64,000 bases of DNA from assembly GCF_003726035.1 (NCBI RefSeq), contig NZ_QICD01000002.1, positions 186,001-250,000 of the forward strand, given 5' to 3'. The first letter of the stretch is position 1; the number at the start of each line of letters is the position of its first letter. The DNA comes from Paraeggerthella hongkongensis (GTDB lineage Bacteria; Actinomycetota; Coriobacteriia; Coriobacteriales; Eggerthellaceae). The position numbers and the translations under genes were made by a program. Shown here in pieces: positions 35,416-44,508 of the stretch. A model generated the notes under the pieces. It searched no databases and was not told where the DNA came from. It saw only the letters and a list, made by a program, of their open reading frames with translations.

Positions 35416-36131
35416 TAGTTACCCCCTTCGATGGCCGATGCGGCTTCCTGAATAGCCTCCACATGCCTCTTGTACGTTCCGCATCGGCAAATATTGCCAG
35501 CCAACTCGGCGCGAATCTGCTCCTCAGTTGGTTGCCCGTATTTTTCGATGATGTACTTCGCGACGGTGAACTGCCCGGGGGTGCAGTAGCCGCACTGCAT
35601 GGCATCGTGCTTCGCGTACGCTTCAACCAAGGGCCTCCATCGCTCGTCGGCGGCGATGCCCTCGGACGTCTCGATCTGCTTGCCCGGGCATTCCACGACC
35701 AACGTGCTGCATGACAAGGCCGGTACGCCGTCGATGAGAACCGTGCACGAGCCGCACCCGCCCCGATCGCACATCTCCTTTGCGTTGCCGGTCAACCCGA
35801 CCGCCTTGAGCAGGGTTTCGCGCAGGGTCCAATGCGGTTCTGCTTGCACTTTGACGACGTTCCCGTTGATCATGAGCTCGACGCATTGCGGCACGCCGGA
35901 GCTTGCGTCGGGATGCTCCTCCTCGAAATGCTTCACAAGAGCATCGTAGTCCGTGGTTTTCCGCCCGCATACGGGACAGGTGTACACGAAATCGGTCACC
36001 GTGACGGTTTCCGCTAGCGCGGTCTCCGGCGTACCGAGTATCGATCCGATCCCCAAGCCGGCCACGCCTGCTGCAAAGCCGGCCACCCCGCCAGCTTTGA
36101 GAAAGTCGCGACGAGTAACGTCGTAAGCCAT
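35415..36131 (-). CDS. Tat-exported [2Fe-2S] subunit with a C2H2-like finger
   Basis: A 238-residue CoxS/PaoA-like subunit. The twin-arginine signal is TRRDFLKAGG (R7-R8) with a Gly/Ala core. Mature residues 52-73 form a classic C2H2 spacing (C52, C55, H68, H73; CX2CX12HX4H), which is not part of the usual family. The plant-type [2Fe-2S] cluster uses C121, C126, C129 and C141. The second cluster uses C180, C183, C215 and C217. The ATG at 36129-36131 follows an AGGAGGA site; the longer frame starts in the promoter. It leads the operon and probably carries the other two subunits across the membrane. Confidence 0.92.
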   Translation of the reverse strand: MAYDVTRRDFLKAGGVAGFAAGVAGLGIGSILGTPETALAETVTVTDFVYTCPVCGRKTTDYDALVKHFEEEHPDASSGVPQCVELMINGNVVKVQAEPHWTLRETLLKAVGLTGNAKEMCDRGGCGSCTVLIDGVPALSCSTLVVECPGKQIETSEGIAADERWRPLVEAYAKHDAMQCGYCTPGQFTVAKYIIEKYGQPTEEQIRAELAGNICRCGTYKRHVEAIQEAASAIEGGN

Positions 36132-36275
36132 CAGCTTGTCCTCCTCCTGATTCAGTGATCCCAATACTGTAAGGAACACTTTAAGGACGAGGCCCGCCGA
36201 GACGTATTACCCTACCAGGTACCGTTGCGGGTGATTTTAAAGCGAAGCGCGCTTCGAAGGGTCGGGAGAAGACGC

Positions 36276-38882
36276 CTATAGAACGCCTTGCTCGCGCAGC
36301 AGCGCAACCGCCTGCATTTTCGAATGCACGCCCAGCTTGGCATAGGTGTTCGAAAGATGCTTCTTCACCGTGTCGCGGGAGACGTACAAAGCCTCCGCCG
36401 CTTGCGCCACCGTATCGCCTGCGGCTATGCGGCGCATGACGGAAAGCTCCCGTTCGGTCAACGCTGCCTGTGGCGCCCGATTCCTCCCGTCGTCAAGCCC
36501 CAAACGAAGCAATTCCGCGTTTTGCCCCTCGAAGCCGCAAGCAAGAAGGCGCTCGGCGACCGGTCTTACATAGGCGGCGTTCTCGCAAAACGCCCCTTCG
36601 AGTCCTACGGCGACGGCCAGATCGGTCGCTTCGCTCAGATAATCCTCCGCACGCCGGAATTGAGCGACCTTCTCTGAGAATGCGGCCGCAACGCTCAGCG
36701 CCCGAACGCGCAGCGAGGGCATCTCTTTCGGAGCCCATTCGGCAAAGGAGCAGACCTCCTCGAAGTTCCCGATCCAATCAAGATGATAGGCGATCATGGC
36801 ATTGAACAAGCGCTCGGATACCGTGCCGCCTTGCTCCTCGAGCTTCTCGACGGCGCGCTGGCGAAAGGAAGCGCACCAGTCTTTTACCATGGGAAGCGAT
36901 GGGAACACGGAGACGGCGCCGATCTCGCTTTGAGCCATCGCCTCGAAAAACGCCTCCTTGGCACGAGGGTTTTTCGTGCAATACCCTATCTTGGCTGCGA
37001 GCGCCTCCAACTCCGCCCGCCTTACGAGCACGACGCCGTCGATAGACGTCTCCAACGCAACCCTGCGCTCTTCGAGCGCCCGCTCGAAGTCGTTCTCCTC
37101 GTACGCGCATTCCATCAGGGCAAGGTGGGCATATGCAAGCATGGGCTTGAATCGGCGGATCTCCTCATCGTACAGCTGCAAAGCGTTACGGGCGTTCATT
37201 CGCGCCTCGCCCATCAGCCCCAGATCGGCGCACGTCACCGCTAGGTTGCAGTAAGCCGAGCACGAGAGGTTTGCGTTGCCGATAGGAACTTGGAGCCGCA
37301 CGGCCCGCGCCAGCTCCGCGCGCGCGGCAACAGGATCGTCGTACCACAGGGTGGCGGCATTGATCTGAAGCATCATGCCGCGCAGATAATGCTCGCTTTC
37401 CGGGAGGTGCCGCATCGCCGCGTCCACGTACGCCCGCATGCCGGAGCGGTCGCCGCGAAACGATGCGATATAGGCTTTTTGCGCCATGCAAAGCGCGAAA
37501 AGAAAATCCTGATCGTCGTGCAGGCGCCCGACAGCCGCCTGGATGAGCGCATCGGCACGCATGAAATCACCGGCGAGTGCAGCGGGCATCGCGAGCACCG
37601 CGCACAAAAGAGGGCTTGCCGTAATGGCCGCTTCGGGCATCGCGGAAGCCCATTGCCTCAAGGTCTTATGGGAGTCGTCCATGTACAGCTGCTGCCAGTG
37701 CGCGAGTATGACGTCGCGGACACTCTCGTAATCCCCCAACTCGGCGGAAATCTCCACCGCAGCGTCGAGAAAGCCGTTCTCTTCGTACCAATCGCGCGCG
37801 GCGCGCTTCACCCCCGCCGATTCCTCCGGAGCAAGACGGCCCAGACGTTCGCGCAGCACTTCGCTCAACAAGAGATGGTAGCGATACCAATCCTCCCCGT
37901 TCTTGCGCTCAAACCGTTCGGTGAACAGATCGTTATCGATCAAGAAGTCCACCTGTGCGGCAACTTCGGCGCGCGAAAGACCCGTGATACGCTCCGCAAG
38001 CGGCAGGCAAAACGACTCGACCGCCGACGTGCGCACCAAGAAGCGCTGGGTGTCCTCGCCCAGCACCGAGAACACCTCTTGGAAGAGGTATTCGCTCATA
38101 CCGCGTTGAGCCTGCGCGAGCGCCTGGTCAAGATCGGTTTGGGGGCCGTTGCCGCACAGCAGAGCAACCAGCTTATCGCCGGCTGCCCAGCCTTGCGTAA
38201 CCGAACGTATGAGGCGCACCTCGTCCTCGGTCGTCCTCACGCCCATCGATGCGAACAGGGCCCTCGTCTCGTCGAAGGAAAAACGCAGGTCGGCCTCGGT
38301 CAGCTCCGCAAGCTCGCCGACCACCTTCATCTTTGCAGTCGGGAAGAGCAAGGGCCGGCGCGAGGCAATGACGAAGTGCGCGTTGCCGGGCATGTGACGC
38401 AGCAGGTACTGAACGCTTTCAAGAACCTCCGGATGTTCCTGCGCTTCGTGAAAATCGTCGAGCACGCACGCGAACGTGCTTCCAAACTCCTCCATCTGAA
38501 GTATGAGCGAGTCGATGACAGGGCGGATGCCTTTGAAGTCCTCAGGTAATCTCACCTCGTCGAACGAGGGGCATATCCGTTGGTCAGCCATCCGCAAAGC
38601 AGCCGCAAGGTGCAGCCAAAAGCGCTCGAGCGGCGCGTCCTCCGCCTCGATCCGGTACCAGGCCACCGGCACGTCGGAAAGCGAAGCGACCCATGAGGAC
38701 ACCGCAGCGGTCTTGCCGTAACCCGCCGCCGACACCACCGAGGTGACCGGGCGCGCTAGAGCGCGCGACAGCTTCTCGCGCACCTCTGGTCGCTCGATGA
38801 CGTTCGATGCTGGAGACGGGATGCTTATCTTCGAAGGAAGGACGATCCCTCCCCAGCCCCCTCTGGACGTTCCTTCGCGCAC
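36276..38882 (-). CDS. MalT-like LuxR family transcription regulator
   Basis: An 868-residue STAND-type regulator. The N-terminal NTPase domain has Walker A SAAGYGKTAAVSSW (around residues 51-64) and a Walker B-like segment (FACVLDDFHEAQEHPEV). A long TPR-like helical region fills the middle. A C-terminal LuxR helix-turn-helix follows (LTERELSVMRRIAAGDTVAQ, SRDTVKKHLSNTYAKLGV). The start is a GTG at 38880-38882. These regulators are common in Eggerthellaceae, next to exported reductases. Placed 145 bp upstream of the 2Fe-2S gene on the same strand, it most likely activates the molybdenum operon when the substrate is present. Confidence 0.92.
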   Translation of the reverse strand: MREGTSRGGWGGIVLPSKISIPSPASNVIERPEVREKLSRALARPVTSVVSAAGYGKTAAVSSWVASLSDVPVAWYRIEAEDAPLERFWLHLAAALRMADQRICPSFDEVRLPEDFKGIRPVIDSLILQMEEFGSTFACVLDDFHEAQEHPEVLESVQYLLRHMPGNAHFVIASRRPLLFPTAKMKVVGELAELTEADLRFSFDETRALFASMGVRTTEDEVRLIRSVTQGWAAGDKLVALLCGNGPQTDLDQALAQAQRGMSEYLFQEVFSVLGEDTQRFLVRTSAVESFCLPLAERITGLSRAEVAAQVDFLIDNDLFTERFERKNGEDWYRYHLLLSEVLRERLGRLAPEESAGVKRAARDWYEENGFLDAAVEISAELGDYESVRDVILAHWQQLYMDDSHKTLRQWASAMPEAAITASPLLCAVLAMPAALAGDFMRADALIQAAVGRLHDDQDFLFALCMAQKAYIASFRGDRSGMRAYVDAAMRHLPESEHYLRGMMLQINAATLWYDDPVAARAELARAVRLQVPIGNANLSCSAYCNLAVTCADLGLMGEARMNARNALQLYDEEIRRFKPMLAYAHLALMECAYEENDFERALEERRVALETSIDGVVLVRRAELEALAAKIGYCTKNPRAKEAFFEAMAQSEIGAVSVFPSLPMVKDWCASFRQRAVEKLEEQGGTVSERLFNAMIAYHLDWIGNFEEVCSFAEWAPKEMPSLRVRALSVAAAFSEKVAQFRRAEDYLSEATDLAVAVGLEGAFCENAAYVRPVAERLLACGFEGQNAELLRLGLDDGRNRAPQAALTERELSVMRRIAAGDTVAQAAEALYVSRDTVKKHLSNTYAKLGVHSKMQAVALLREQGVL

Positions 38883-38921
38883 GCCGATCCCCCCGTCGTC
38901 TCGCGCCTAGCCTGCGTATCC

Positions 38922-39284
38922 CTATTGTAGCAAAGCGAGCGCTCGCTTCAGCACGATGAGAGGCAGCTCGACGCATCCACGTCGGGTGCGTCCGACCTCG
39001 AGCCCTCCCCAAAGCGCCAGCACGTCCTCGACAGACAGCGTCTCGGCTTCGCGCACGCGCATCCCCTCCACGCGCTGCATAAGCGCATCGGCGCACGCCG
39101 AGCACAGCGTGCAGGCGTAGCCGTCGAAGGCCGCCCGCTCTATCACGGCACCGTTTTCTCCTGACCGCACAGCCACGCGCACGCTCAGCATGTCGCCGCA
39201 AAAGGGATTGTCGCCCTGCGCTTCGGCGTCGTACAGTCCCGAGAAGCCCTTGCGCATCGGATGCGCTCCGCGCTCTTGAATCAT
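38922..39284 (-). CDS. SufU-like iron-sulfur/sulfur relay protein
   Basis: A 120-residue protein of the SufU/NifU-N fold. The conserved ligands are visible as NPFCGD (C29, D31), C58 in GYACTLCSAC and C104 in RRGCVELPL. It lacks part of the insertion found in typical SufU, and it has two extra cysteines (C61, C64). The ATG at 39282-39284 lies four bases after the desulfurase stop; a start at 39257 (MRKGF) is also possible. SufU receives sulfur from SufS. In this cluster the pair could supply sulfur for the molybdenum cofactor or for the Fe-S clusters of the enzyme. Confidence 0.82.
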   Translation of the reverse strand: MIQERGAHPMRKGFSGLYDAEAQGDNPFCGDMLSVRVAVRSGENGAVIERAAFDGYACTLCSACADALMQRVEGMRVREAETLSVEDVLALWGGLEVGRTRRGCVELPLIVLKRALALLQ

Positions 39285-39288
39285 TTCG

Positions 39289-40545
39289 TCATCTGCCCGC
39301 ACGCCCCGTCCTTTCGACAAGAAGCGTCGCGGCACGCAGCAACGCATCCACATCCGCCTCGCTCGAGTAGCCTGCGAAACTGGCACGCACGCTTGCGCGC
39401 ACGCCGAGGGCTGCATGAATCGGCTTGGCGCAATGATGCCCGGCGCGCACGAGCACGCCTTCGGCATCGAAGGCCGCACTTGCATCGTGAGGGTGCACGC
39501 CTTCCACCGCAAAACTCACCAGCGATGCGCAAGCGGAAGGCATCCCGCCCAGCACGCGCACGCCCGGCAGATCGCTCAACCCACGCTGGGCGCGGGACGC
39601 CAGCGCAGCCACGTGACGATGCACCGCCTCCATGCCCGCCTCCTCCAACATGGACAACGCCTCGTCCCATGCAACGGCAGCGGCGATGGCGGGCGTACCC
39701 GCCTCGAAACCCTGCGGACCGGACGCGGGCACGTAGCCGCGCGCGTCCACCCGAGCCGCCATCCCGCCTCCCCCGATGGCGGGCCTCATGCCTTCGAGAG
39801 CGCGCGGCGAGCACACAAGCGCACCGATACCGGTGAGCCCCATCATCTTATGCGCCGAAAGGACGTAGAAGTCGACAGGCAGGGTGGCCAGATCTACCGG
39901 CGCATGGGCAGCCGCCTGTGCACCGTCCAATGCAATAAAGGCACCCATGCGACGCGCATCGTCCAGAATACGGGGAAGATCGGGTTGCATCCAGCCGATG
40001 ACGTTCGACTGCTGCACCAGCGCCACTACTTTAGGAGCGCGCGCAGCAATGCGGCACCAAGCTCCGTAATCGAGCCTGCCATCGGCTTTGACGGGTATCC
40101 AGGCCAGCTCGACCCCGCGGCGCTCGGCCAGCATCAGCCAACACACGATATTAGAGTGATGATTGTCTTCGGCCACGGCCACTATATCGCCCGGACGCAG
40201 CGCATGCTCCGCCCAGCACAGCGCCGCCAGGTTGAGCGACTCAGTGGCACCGTGCGTGAGCACGACGCGCGCCGAATCCTCTACCCCCAGGTAAGCCGCA
40301 AGATGCTCTCGCGCGCACTCATAGGCGTCGGTGGCCTCTTCGGCCAGTACATGCGCACCCCGATGAATATTGGCGCAGCTCGTATGCAGAAAGCGCGTTA
40401 CAGCGTCGGTCACGCGCCGAGGCACAAGCGCGGTGGCTGCATTGTCGAGATACGCGAGCGCACGATCGCCGTCACGTCCGATGCGCCGTTCGAGTACGGG
40501 AAACTGAGCACGATCAAGCGGCGGAGCAGCGCACGGTTCAAACAC
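39289..40545 (-). CDS. SufS-like group II cysteine desulfurase
   Basis: A 418-residue PLP enzyme that takes sulfur from cysteine. The PLP lysine is in FYVLSAHKMMGLTGIG. Other family motifs are YLDNAATALVP, ANIHRGAHVLAEEATDAYE, LTHGATESLNLAA and EDNHHSNIVCW. The active-site cysteine is in VRAGHHCAKPIH. I chose the GTG at 40543-40545, which overlaps the MocA-like gene stop and follows GGGAG; an upstream frame reads through the neighbour. No sufBCD genes are present, so this copy probably serves the molybdenum cluster rather than general Fe-S assembly. Confidence 0.9.
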   Translation of the reverse strand: MFEPCAAPPLDRAQFPVLERRIGRDGDRALAYLDNAATALVPRRVTDAVTRFLHTSCANIHRGAHVLAEEATDAYECAREHLAAYLGVEDSARVVLTHGATESLNLAALCWAEHALRPGDIVAVAEDNHHSNIVCWLMLAERRGVELAWIPVKADGRLDYGAWCRIAARAPKVVALVQQSNVIGWMQPDLPRILDDARRMGAFIALDGAQAAAHAPVDLATLPVDFYVLSAHKMMGLTGIGALVCSPRALEGMRPAIGGGGMAARVDARGYVPASGPQGFEAGTPAIAAAVAWDEALSMLEEAGMEAVHRHVAALASRAQRGLSDLPGVRVLGGMPSACASLVSFAVEGVHPHDASAAFDAEGVLVRAGHHCAKPIHAALGVRASVRASFAGYSSEADVDALLRAATLLVERTGRAGR

Positions 40546-41170
40546 GATGCGTCTCCCTTCCCTCCCGAGCGAACGCTTCGAGTCGCGCAAGATCTTGCGG
40601 CGTATCGACATCTTCGAACAGATCGACGTCGTCAAAATAGATATACCGAACGGGAAAGCTGGAATCGCGCCGAAACAGCGAGCGAGCTCCTTCGTCCCCT
40701 TCCAGCTTCGTCAGAGAGGAAAAGCAGCGCTTGTCGAACAAGCACGGATTCCCGCAGCGATTGCCGTTCGCGCTCAGATACGCCCCTGCCCTTCCGGCAT
40801 CGTACTCGGTTAGGAGGGCATCCAGATGAGAAGCGGTCACAAAGGGCTGATCGGCGACCATGAGCAGGACAGCATCAAATCCCTCCGATGAGGCATGGCA
40901 CACCGCCGTTTTCACCGATGAAGCCTGCCCGTTGCCCCACGAAGGATTATGCACCTCCTCAACGCCGGCGCATGCAATGGTAGCCGCCATCTCGCTACGG
41001 TACGCGCCCGTCACCACCGCAACGCCCTCCGCTGCGCACCCGATCGCAGCGTCGAGCGCGCGTTCGAGCAGCGTCGAGCCTGCGAACGGCAAGAGCAGCT
41101 TGCAGGCTCCCATGCGTTTGGACTCCCCCGCCGCAAGTACGCATGCGCACACGCGCGGAAACATCTGCAT
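40538..41170 (-). CDS. mocA: MocA-like molybdenum cofactor cytidylyltransferase
   Basis: A 210-residue NTP transferase. The nucleotide-binding motif is VLAAGESKRMGACKLLLPF, with HNPSWGNGQASSVKTAV, LLMVADQPFVTASHLDALL and NGNRCGNPCLFDK following. MocA converts Mo-molybdopterin to its CMP form (MCD), the cofactor of CoxL/PaoC-type enzymes, which fits the neighbouring subunits. The ATG at 41168-41170 follows an AAAGGAGG site. It forms a coupled unit with the desulfurase and SufU-like genes. A MobA-type guanylyltransferase is less likely given the motifs and context. Confidence 0.87.
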   Translation of the reverse strand: MQMFPRVCACVLAAGESKRMGACKLLLPFAGSTLLERALDAAIGCAAEGVAVVTGAYRSEMAATIACAGVEEVHNPSWGNGQASSVKTAVCHASSEGFDAVLLMVADQPFVTASHLDALLTEYDAGRAGAYLSANGNRCGNPCLFDKRCFSSLTKLEGDEGARSLFRRDSSFPVRYIYFDDVDLFEDVDTPQDLARLEAFAREGRETHRV

Positions 41171-41364
41171 CGAATCCTCCTTTCCTCGCTGCAAGTGTAG
41201 GAGTCCCAACGCCGTGCGCGCATCACCCAAACGGGTAGTCTTTCAGAATACGAAAGACTATGCAGCAATGCCCAAACAGCGTTCGCATTGCCGGACCTCT
41301 CCTGATTCACTCGTTTTCGCATCCGGACGCAGCTGTGCCCAGGTACGCGGGTGCCTGTCGACCT

Positions 41365-41515
41365 GGGCGCAAATCGGGACCTGTGACACTATCGAACGGG
41401 AAAACGGTGCTGCAGGCGCATCTGGAAAAACCACCACCTGGGCTTTTATCGTTAAAGCGCCGTCGAGAAAGGGCGGATCGGGCGCACAGCGTGTCACAGG
41501 TCCCGATTTGCGCCC
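41365..41515. repeat. 151-bp inverted-repeat element, copy A
   Basis: The left end (41365-41389, GGGCGCAAATCGGGACCTGT plus GACAC) is an exact inverted match to 41491-41515; one more base pair on each side also matches (41364/41516). The interior is 101 bp and contains GGGCTTTTATC. A second copy of exactly equal length lies at 55361-55511. No target-site duplication is clear. It may be a MITE-like element or a structured RNA. Confidence 0.85.
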
Positions 41516-41654
41516 ACAAACATCGCGCGCCCTCCCCCGTTCGTCGCAAGCGCCGCTAGGATCCGCAGCTCGGCGCGCGAGGCGAAAACCCCGGCAACGC
41601 TCGAGCGCGAACGCGAGTTTGCCAAAAGGCGCCCCGCTATTCTCTTCGCACGCA

Positions 41655-41688
41655 GAAGGACCCGCAGCACGTTCGCTGCGGGTCCTTC
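41655..41688 (-). terminator. terminator after ppdK
   Basis: A 14-bp perfect stem, GAAGGACCCGCAGC (41655-41668) with GCTGCGGGTCCTTC (41675-41688), and a 6-nt loop, 24 bases past the ppdK stop. No strong T-tract. Confidence 0.75.
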
Positions 41689-41712
41689 GGACATGCATGC
41701 TTTTGAAAGCGC

Positions 41713-44451
41713 TTACTTGTCGCGCGCGTCGCCCATCTTCTCGGCGAGGGCAGCCTGACCGGCGGCCAAGCGAGCCAGCGGCACGCGGTACGGCGAGCAG
41801 CTGACGTAGTCCAGACCGATCTTGTGGAACATCTTCACAGAGTCGGGATCGCCGCCGTGTTCGCCGCATACGCCGCACACGATGTCGGGATTGCCCTTGT
41901 GACCCAGCTCGACGCCCATCTCGACCAGCTTGGCAACGCCCGGATCGATGGTGGCGAAGGGGTTGTACGGCAACAGGCGCTCGGCCAGGTACTGCGGAAC
42001 GAACTCGGCCTCCACGTCGTCGCGGCTGAACCCGAACGTCGTCTGGGTCAGGTCGTTCGTGCCGAAGCTGAAGAAGTCCGCCTGCGTGGCGATCTCGTCA
42101 GCGGTAACGGCAGCGCGCGGCAGCTCGATCATGGTGCCCACGGGGATGTCCAACTCGATGCCCTGCTCGGCGGCAACCTCGGCAATGGCCTCCTCGGCCA
42201 CGCGACGCAGCTTCTCCAGCTCGGGAAGCACGGACACCAGCGGAATCATGATCTCGGGCTTCGGATCCAAGCCGCGCTTCTTGAGCTCGGCGCATGCCGT
42301 AGCGATGGCGCGAACCTGCATGACCGGCAGAATGGGATACACGATGCCCAAGCGGCAACCGCGCAGGCCCAGCATGGGGTTGGCCTCGCTCATCGAGTCG
42401 ATCTGCTCCATAAGCTTGCGCTTCTCGGCGATGGTCGCCTTGTCGCCGCCGGTAGCCTCCAGCTTGGCAATTTCCACGTCAAGAGCGCGCGGGCTTTCCA
42501 GGAACTCGTGCAGCGGCGGATCGAGCAGGCGCACGATAACCGGCAGCCCGTCCATGGCTTCGAACATGCCCAGGAAGTCACCCGTCTGAGCAGCCAGAAG
42601 ATCGTTCACAGCCTTCTCGCGCACGGCTTCGTCCTCATTCAGGATGAAGGTCTGGATGATCTGCTTGCGATCGCCCAGGAACATATGCTCGGTGCGGCAC
42701 AGGCCAATGCCCGCAGCACCGAAGCCGCGGGACAGTTCAGCATCCTCGGGGTTGTCGGCATTGGCGCGCACGCCCAGCGTGCGGAACTCGTCAGCCCACT
42801 CCAGGATAGTGTCCAGGTCGCCGGTAAGCTCGGGAAGCACCAGGTCGACAGCGCCCAGCACCACGATGCCCGACGTGCCGTCGATGGAGATCATGTCGCC
42901 CTCGTTAATGACGACGTCGGTACCCATCACGATAGCCTGCTTCTTCTCGGCGTCGATGCGCAGCGCCTCCACGCCGCACACGCACGGAGTGCCCATGCCG
43001 CGCGCGATAACGGCAGCATGAGAGGTCTTGCCGCCGTGCGAGGTCAAGATGCCCTCGGCGGCGATCATGCCGGCCAGGTCGTCGGGGTTGGTCTCCCAGC
43101 GAACCAGCACGCACTTGCGACCGGCCTCGGAAACCTCTACAGCGTCCACCGCGGAGAACACGGCTTCGCCCACGGCAGCGCCCGGAGAGGCGTTCAGGCC
43201 GCGAGCCAGCACGTCGTAATCGGCATCCTTGTCGAACTGCGGGTGCAGCAGCTGATCGAGCTGATCGGGATCCACGCGCATGACGGCCTCCTCCTTCGAG
43301 ATGAGGCCCTCCTTCTCCATTTCGATGGCGATATGCAGCGCGGCGGCCGCGGTGCGCTTGCCCACGCGGGTCTGCAGCATCCACAGCTTGCCCTGTTCGA
43401 TGGTGAACTCGATATCGCACATGTCGCGGAAGTGGTTCTCAAGCGTCACGAACACTTCTTCCAGCTCGCGACCGGCCTCTTCCAGACCTGCGACCTCTTT
43501 GAGCTCGGCGATGGGGCTCGTGTTGCGGATGCCCGCCACCACGTCCTCGCCCTGCGCGTTCACCAGGTAGTCACCGTAGAATTCCTTGTCGCCGTTAGCG
43601 GGGTTGCGCGTGAACGCGACGCCCGTGGCGGAGGTGTTGCCCTTGTTGCCGAACACCATGGACTGCACGTTGACGGCAGTGCCCAGGTCGTCGGCGATCT
43701 TGTTCTGCTTGCGGTACAGCGTGGCGCGCGGGTTGTTCCAGCTGCCGAACACGGCCTCGATGGCAAGCTGCAGCTGAGCCATGGGGTCCTGCGGGAACTG
43801 CATCGCGCCGTCGACCATGAGGCTCGGATACGCCTCGGCGGAAACGTTCTCGGCGAAGATCTGCTTGAACTCGGCCACGAGCTCCTGTAGGTCTTCGGCG
43901 GTCAGGTCGGTGTCGGACGCCACGCCGCGCAGGTTCTTCATAGCGGTGATGGCGTTCTCGAACAGGTCGCCGTCCAAGCCCATGACCACGCCGGAGAACA
44001 TCTGGATGAAGCGACGGTAGGAGTCCCATGCGAAGCGCGGGTTCTCGGTCTGCTTGATCAGGCCGTTGATGGACTGGTCGTTCAGGCCCAGGTTCAGCAC
44101 GGTGTCCATCATGCCCGGCATGGACATGGGAGCGCCGGAGCGAACGGAAACAAGCAGGGGATCCTCGGCATCGCCGATCTTCTTGCCCATGCGGGTCTCA
44201 AGATCCTCGCGGTACTCGCGAATGGTGTCGAGCGCGCCTTCGGGCCAGGTGTTGCCGGCATTGGCGTACTCCATGCACGTCTGGCACGTGATGGTGAATC
44301 CCGGAGGTACGGGCAGGCCGATGTTGGCCATTTCAGCAAGGTTCGCACCCTTGCCGCCGAGGATCGCCTTCATGTTGGTGTTGCCCTCGGTCACGTTGTT
44401 GCCCTGAGCGTCCTTGCCGAACGCATAGACTCGCTTGACTTCTTCAGTCAC
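41713..44451 (-). CDS. ppdK: pyruvate, phosphate dikinase
   Basis: A 912-residue enzyme that interconverts pyruvate, ATP and phosphate with PEP, AMP and PPi. The N-terminal ATP-grasp part shows ILGGKGANLAEMANIGLPVP. The swivelling domain has the phospho-histidine in GILTSHGGKTSHAAVIARGMG. The PEP/pyruvate barrel follows (GLRGCRLGI, CGVCGEHGGDPDSVKMFH, DYVSCSPYRVPLARLAAGQA). The start is a GTG at 44449-44451 behind AAGGAG. The regulatory kinase/phosphatase gene ppsR lies 57 bp upstream on the same strand. Confidence 0.97.
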   Translation of the reverse strand: MTEEVKRVYAFGKDAQGNNVTEGNTNMKAILGGKGANLAEMANIGLPVPPGFTITCQTCMEYANAGNTWPEGALDTIREYREDLETRMGKKIGDAEDPLLVSVRSGAPMSMPGMMDTVLNLGLNDQSINGLIKQTENPRFAWDSYRRFIQMFSGVVMGLDGDLFENAITAMKNLRGVASDTDLTAEDLQELVAEFKQIFAENVSAEAYPSLMVDGAMQFPQDPMAQLQLAIEAVFGSWNNPRATLYRKQNKIADDLGTAVNVQSMVFGNKGNTSATGVAFTRNPANGDKEFYGDYLVNAQGEDVVAGIRNTSPIAELKEVAGLEEAGRELEEVFVTLENHFRDMCDIEFTIEQGKLWMLQTRVGKRTAAAALHIAIEMEKEGLISKEEAVMRVDPDQLDQLLHPQFDKDADYDVLARGLNASPGAAVGEAVFSAVDAVEVSEAGRKCVLVRWETNPDDLAGMIAAEGILTSHGGKTSHAAVIARGMGTPCVCGVEALRIDAEKKQAIVMGTDVVINEGDMISIDGTSGIVVLGAVDLVLPELTGDLDTILEWADEFRTLGVRANADNPEDAELSRGFGAAGIGLCRTEHMFLGDRKQIIQTFILNEDEAVREKAVNDLLAAQTGDFLGMFEAMDGLPVIVRLLDPPLHEFLESPRALDVEIAKLEATGGDKATIAEKRKLMEQIDSMSEANPMLGLRGCRLGIVYPILPVMQVRAIATACAELKKRGLDPKPEIMIPLVSVLPELEKLRRVAEEAIAEVAAEQGIELDIPVGTMIELPRAAVTADEIATQADFFSFGTNDLTQTTFGFSRDDVEAEFVPQYLAERLLPYNPFATIDPGVAKLVEMGVELGHKGNPDIVCGVCGEHGGDPDSVKMFHKIGLDYVSCSPYRVPLARLAAGQAALAEKMGDARDK

Positions 44452-44508
44452 TTTTTCTCCTTAACCCGAAGTGCTTTTCGTTACCGTTTCGAACCTTGAG
44501 TCACAGGT

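Larger units (their letters stand above)
41171..41712. other. 542-bp spacer between mocA and ppdK
   Basis: No supported gene. It contains the 151-bp inverted-repeat element (41365-41515) and the ppdK terminator (41655-41688), plus a CCCAGGT/ACCTGGG repeat that partly overlaps the left end of the element. Frames on both strands lack start signals. Confidence 0.6.

Noticed and set aside
41365-41515. Target-site duplication around the 151-bp element
   Set aside because: The bases next to the two ends do not match in either copy, so transposition cannot be claimed from flanks.
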